DNA of 64,000 nucleotides, from positions 1 through 64,000 of the forward strand of contig JBAQQB010000140.1 of the NCBI GenBank assembly GCA_049306275.1. Direction: 5' to 3'. A program made the position numbers and the translations under genes. This document shows positions 61,143-64,000 of the stretch, one piece after another; the first letter of the stretch is position 1, and every line of letters starts with the position of its first letter. Under the pieces are notes generated by a model. That model worked only from the letters and a program-made list of their open reading frames with translations. It was not told the DNA's origin and made no database searches. The DNA comes from JADJTT01 sp049306275 (GTDB lineage: Bacteria > Bacteroidota > Bacteroidia > Chitinophagales > Saprospiraceae).

Positions 61143-62463
61143 AGCTGGGAGTGACGCATTAGAAAATCTTTTCATTGAAATGAGGGAAAAGTCTATCGAC
61201 ATCAGTCCAAAGGAATTAAGTGAAAACAGCCGGGAGTTATCTAAAATGTACTTAGATGAATTCAGTACGTATTTACTGAACTCTGAAAAATTGAAAAATA
61301 ACTATTCCTATGAGATTGTCTATTTGACCACCGAATTAGTAAAAAGTGATTTTGCTTTGAAAATAATGGGGGATTTCAATGCGATTTTCAAGAAAGATAC
61401 CAGTGCTTGGACTATTGATGAAAAGGTTAGACTTATAAGAGATACTTATGAAAGTATTTATCAAAATTTTATATTAATAACTTTATGTATGTCGTATTCA
61501 GATGAGTATATGGAGTGTTTAAGGTCAGATTGGTTTAAGCCTTTTGAAGCTAAGGACAAGATATTAAAAGGTGAAGATAATTGGATGATAGGTGAAGATA
61601 AAGTTGTCGGAAAATATTATTTATTGAAGACATCCCCTATGTTTAAATTTTTTTTGGATAATGATAAAGAATTAATTAAGAACATTAGGAATAGTGATAG
61701 TCATTACAAGACCATGATTGTAGGCGGTAACGTTATAATGTTGGACGAGGCAAATTCTGCAAATATAACTTCTGATGTAAATCGAATTTTTATACAGCTT
61801 TTAGATTGCTATAGAGCTGCTTATGGATTCTATATAAATATTTTTTCATTCAAAAGATATTGGATCGCACCAGTTCTAGGACTAACGTTCAAAAAAGAAT
61901 TGAACATTAAAGATCGTGCGGTTATTTATGATTTGATAAGTGGATTAATCAATAACGACAAAAAATCAATAAAGAATATGAAAGATAGCAGCAAGGTAAT
62001 TGAAAGAACTGTTGCATTCTTCTTTGTTGTTATTTATTTTTTAAATATAAAATTATGGAGGATACTCGAAGATGAAAAAAAGTTTATTGATAAAGTGTCT
62101 TCAAAATTTTCTAAAAAATTTTCATTAGAAGTACTTGACACCACAAGAAAAGAGTCAGTAATTGAGATCGTAAATTTCTTTAAGATTGCCGTTGCAAAAA
62201 TCGACCAATTCGCTACCGGGGCTGATAAACCTATTTATGATAAAATCAAGGTAGAGGATTATAGTGAAGAATTAATTCTAGATGAGTTTGAAAAGTTCTC
62301 TAAAAAAATGCAAGAAGTCTTACAATCAGAGAGAAAAGATGATGGAATCTTATTTGGAATGTTAAGTTTTGGTATGGCACTTTTAACGCCAATTGGAAAG
62401 TTGAAGGAGAGATTTGAAACTCTTTTTACTGATGATTCTGAAGTAATAAAAGCAAAAAAATGA
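61135..62463 (+). CDS. HEPN-like protein of unknown function in an AT-rich island
   Basis: A 442-residue, mostly helical soluble protein rich in Lys, Asp and Asn. The motif ELIKNIRNSDSHYK (Arg about 185, His about 190) matches the R-x4-6-H ribonuclease signature of HEPN domains, preceded and followed by predicted helices. No leader is present; a late hydrophobic helix (FFFVVIYFLNIKLW, about 295-308) is internal. Base composition is far more AT-rich than the flanks, pointing to horizontal transfer. HEPN proteins act in toxin-antitoxin and phage-abortive systems, so this is a defence candidate, but assignment rests on one motif. Confidence 0.68.
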   Translation: MNKAGSDALENLFIEMREKSIDISPKELSENSRELSKMYLDEFSTYLLNSEKLKNNYSYEIVYLTTELVKSDFALKIMGDFNAIFKKDTSAWTIDEKVRLIRDTYESIYQNFILITLCMSYSDEYMECLRSDWFKPFEAKDKILKGEDNWMIGEDKVVGKYYLLKTSPMFKFFLDNDKELIKNIRNSDSHYKTMIVGGNVIMLDEANSANITSDVNRIFIQLLDCYRAAYGFYINIFSFKRYWIAPVLGLTFKKELNIKDRAVIYDLISGLINNDKKSIKNMKDSSKVIERTVAFFFVVIYFLNIKLWRILEDEKKFIDKVSSKFSKKFSLEVLDTTRKESVIEIVNFFKIAVAKIDQFATGADKPIYDKIKVEDYSEELILDEFEKFSKKMQEVLQSERKDDGILFGMLSFGMALLTPIGKLKERFETLFTDDSEVIKAKK

Positions 62464-62567
62464 ATGCCCAGAACAAAGCATGGTCGCAAATGCAACCGTT
62501 TAGTGGCTATTATAACAAACGGCGCCAGTTAACCAAAAACGTAAAAGTAAAGACAAAATCAGTACAA

Positions 62568-62816
62568 ATGGACTGGAAAGAACTATCAGAATTAACAGAC
62601 CAGAAACTGTTAGAAGAAGCAAAAAAAATGAAATCATCTTCCATCATTCATGCCGTGTTAATAGGGTTTATGATTGGGGTCATAATTTACAGCGCTGCGA
62701 AAAACACTTGTGGTTTTCTTACCCTGATACCGTTGTTTATTATTTATAAACTTTCAAAGAAATCTGATAGAAATGAAAACCTGAAAAAACTACTGAAAGA
62801 ACGTAATTTAAAATAA
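62568..62816 (+). CDS. Small conserved two-helix membrane protein
   Basis: An 82-residue protein: MDWKELSELTDQKLLEEAKK, then two hydrophobic segments (HAVLIGFMIGVIIYSAA, GFLTLIPLFIIYKL) and a basic tail (ENLKKLLKERNLK). This small family is widespread in Bacteroidota and unnamed. The ATG at 62568 is chosen because the 36 codons before it do not fit the family. It is still within the AT-rich segment. Confidence 0.8.
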   Translation: MDWKELSELTDQKLLEEAKKMKSSSIIHAVLIGFMIGVIIYSAAKNTCGFLTLIPLFIIYKLSKKSDRNENLKKLLKERNLK

Positions 62817-62835
62817 GCATCCGAAATATAAGCCC

Positions 62836-63201
62836 ATGAAAACAACCCCCGAACACGACGATCGCATCGCAAAAATGACTTTTGCTTCGGTTTATCCGCA
62901 CTATATCGCCAAAGTGGAGAAAAAAGGAAGGACAAAGGAAGAATTGCACCAGGTGATCGAGTGGCTGACCGGTTTCGACAACCATAAACTGCAGGAACTG
63001 ATCGACGAGAAAGCCACTTTCGAAACGTTTTTCAAAAAAGCAACCATCAACCCCAATGCCCACCTGATTACCGGGATGATCTGCGGCTACCGGGTTGAAG
63101 AGATCGAAAACCCGCTGACCAAACAGGTGAGATACCTGGATAAACTGGTGGACGAGCTCGCAAAGGGCAAAAAAATGGAGAAGATTTTGCGGATGGTATA
63201 G
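62836..63201 (+). CDS. DUF2200-family protein
   Basis: A 121-residue soluble protein matching the DUF2200 family throughout: RIAKMTFASVYPHYIAKVEK, KEELHQVIEWLTGFDN, TFETFFKKATINPNAHLITG, and ICGYRVEEIENPLTKQVRYL. It is often next to unrelated genes; its function is unknown. GC content returns to the window norm here, marking the right edge of the AT-rich insert. Confidence 0.9.
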   Translation: MKTTPEHDDRIAKMTFASVYPHYIAKVEKKGRTKEELHQVIEWLTGFDNHKLQELIDEKATFETFFKKATINPNAHLITGMICGYRVEEIENPLTKQVRYLDKLVDELAKGKKMEKILRMV

Positions 63202-63213
63202 CGCATTGCTTTC

Positions 63214-64000
63214 CTAACCCTGCTTTCCCGTCTCCAGCCTGTACCCCACCCCGTGCACGGCCACGATGGCCACCGAAGGATCGGCTGCCAGTTTTTTGCG
63301 GAGCCGCGATACGAAGACATCCACGCTCCGGCCCACCAGCACGCCCTCGTCGGCCCAAACGTCGCGGAGGATCTGGTCACGCTCGATCACCTCATCGGGG
63401 TGGGCGGCGAACAGGCCCAGCAGTTTCGCCTCACGAAAGGTCAGAGATTGGCGGACATCGCCGCAGATAAGCGTCTGCCCGGCCAGGTCCAGACGGCAAT
63501 TTCCGAATGTGATCCATTGGGTATTTCCTTCCTCGGGAGCGTCGGGTTTCTTGCGCCGAAGAAACCACCAAAGCCCGGCCGTACCAAGCAGGGCCAGCAG
63601 GGAAAACCCGATTCTGGCGGCAATCGGGATACTTGTTCCCACATCGCCGGCAAAGGTGACTTCGATGTAATGGCAGCCTTCCGATATCTCCCGGCCCGCA
63701 CAGGGCACGAAATCGTCCTGCAAAAAATCGAGTTGGTGATAACCCAGGTCGATGGTCGCATCGGCGCAGCGCCGCACCGCCACTTCGTATGACCGGTTGA
63801 TGCCGTAGCGGTCGAGCGATGCCTGGAGCAGGGCAGGCAAACGCTCATAATCAAAGGGCTGTTCCAGCATCACGCGCCAGACCTCCTCCCCTACCTGCTC
63901 GACGGCAGGGATGCGGCTCGTGCTGTCGCCCGAAGCGCGCAGCAGTGCATCAGCCGTGCGCCGCAAGGCCAGGTTGATCCTGGTGGAAACAGCGTCCTCT
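63214..64000 (-). CDS. Membrane-bound winged-helix (OmpR-type) regulator, partial
   Basis: At least 262 residues, open at the window edge, so the N-terminus is missing. An N-terminal extracytoplasmic part contains Cys residues (RRCADATIDLGYHQLDFLQD, PCAGREISEGCHYIEV). One membrane helix follows (IPIAARIGFSLLALLGTAGL), then a C-terminal OmpR/PhoB-type winged helix (ITFGNCRLDLAGQTL, LTFREAKLLGLFAAHPDEVI, VGRSVDVFVSRLRKKLAADP, VHGVGYRLET). This order, sensor outside and DNA-binding domain at the C-terminus, is the reverse of CadC/ToxR. The in-frame coding sequence continues past base 63966 to 64000 without a stop. Confidence 0.87.
   Translation of the reverse strand, partial: EDAVSTRINLALRRTADALLRASGDSTSRIPAVEQVGEEVWRVMLEQPFDYERLPALLQASLDRYGINRSYEVAVRRCADATIDLGYHQLDFLQDDFVPCAGREISEGCHYIEVTFAGDVGTSIPIAARIGFSLLALLGTAGLWWFLRRKKPDAPEEGNTQWITFGNCRLDLAGQTLICGDVRQSLTFREAKLLGLFAAHPDEVIERDQILRDVWADEGVLVGRSVDVFVSRLRKKLAADPSVAIVAVHGVGYRLETGKQG

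Noticed and set aside
62460..62567. Upstream extension of the small membrane protein and a CCGTTT/AAACGG hairpin resembling an integron attC site
   Set aside because: The extra 36 codons do not fit the family, and the core-site sequences expected of attC (GTTRRRY with RYYYAAC) are not both present.

Overview
The window comes from a member of the Bacteroidota, most likely class Saprospiria (Lewinella/Haliscomenobacter relatives). The reasons are several secreted proteins that end in type IX secretion (T9SS) sorting domains, SprB-type repeats, many Bacteroidota-type lipoproteins and outer-membrane beta-barrels, a periplasmic beta-propeller/LuxR regulator, and starts without Shine-Dalgarno sequences. 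The species assignment is inference. Base composition shifts along the window: roughly 0-9 kb is moderately AT-rich, 9-60.8 kb is GC-rich, and 60.9-62.8 kb is a sharply AT-rich island.

Layout. 0-13 kb: a 5'-disrupted M43-type metalloprotease with duplicated adhesin-like modules, small envelope and membrane proteins, and a 1377-residue dockerin/T9SS surface protein. 13-16.4 kb: a DUF234-type ATPase behind a perfect palindrome, and a CHAT (caspase-like) protease. 16.5-35.5 kb: a beta-1,3-glucan (laminarin-type) utilisation locus on the minus strand. It encodes a glycosidase/outer-membrane-barrel fusion, a repeat-built surface lipoprotein, a GH16 laminarinase, a GH149-type beta-1,3-oligoglucan phosphorylase, a GH30, a GPH-family sugar importer and two signal-peptide-less GH17 proteins, with a beta-propeller/LuxR regulator transcribed divergently. 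No SusC/SusD pair is present, and the gaps are packed with palindromic repeats. 35.5-41.7 kb: a heavy-metal RND efflux operon (His-rich protein, adaptor, pump, TolC-type channel). 41.7-49.7 kb: a DUF6064 protein, an orphan chemoreceptor-like sensor, a DUF1800/DUF1501 pair, lipoproteins and an MFS/POT carrier.

49.7-53.8 kb: two tandem copies of an ECF sigma factor plus a membrane-anchored protein ending in an outer-membrane beta-barrel. Both sigma genes share an upstream promoter-like motif. The barrel gene of the second copy carries a -1 frameshift exactly at an AAAGGGG heptamer. 53.9-59.1 kb: a lipoprotein, tRNA-Val(CAC), and an exopolysaccharide cluster (TPR/barrel exporter, GT2 synthase, GH26 hydrolase, tyrosine phosphatase). 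59.1-64 kb: a protein sharing the DUF2723 GDNDT motif, an AT-rich insert with a HEPN-like candidate and a gene remnant, small conserved genes, and a membrane-bound winged-helix regulator running off the window.

In the glucan locus the parts fit one pathway. GH16 and GH30 cut and debranch laminarin outside the cell. The barrel fusion may admit products through the outer membrane and the GPH carrier through the inner membrane. GH149 and GH17 would process oligosaccharides in the cytoplasm to glucose-1-phosphate and glucose. The regulator probably senses products in the periplasm.
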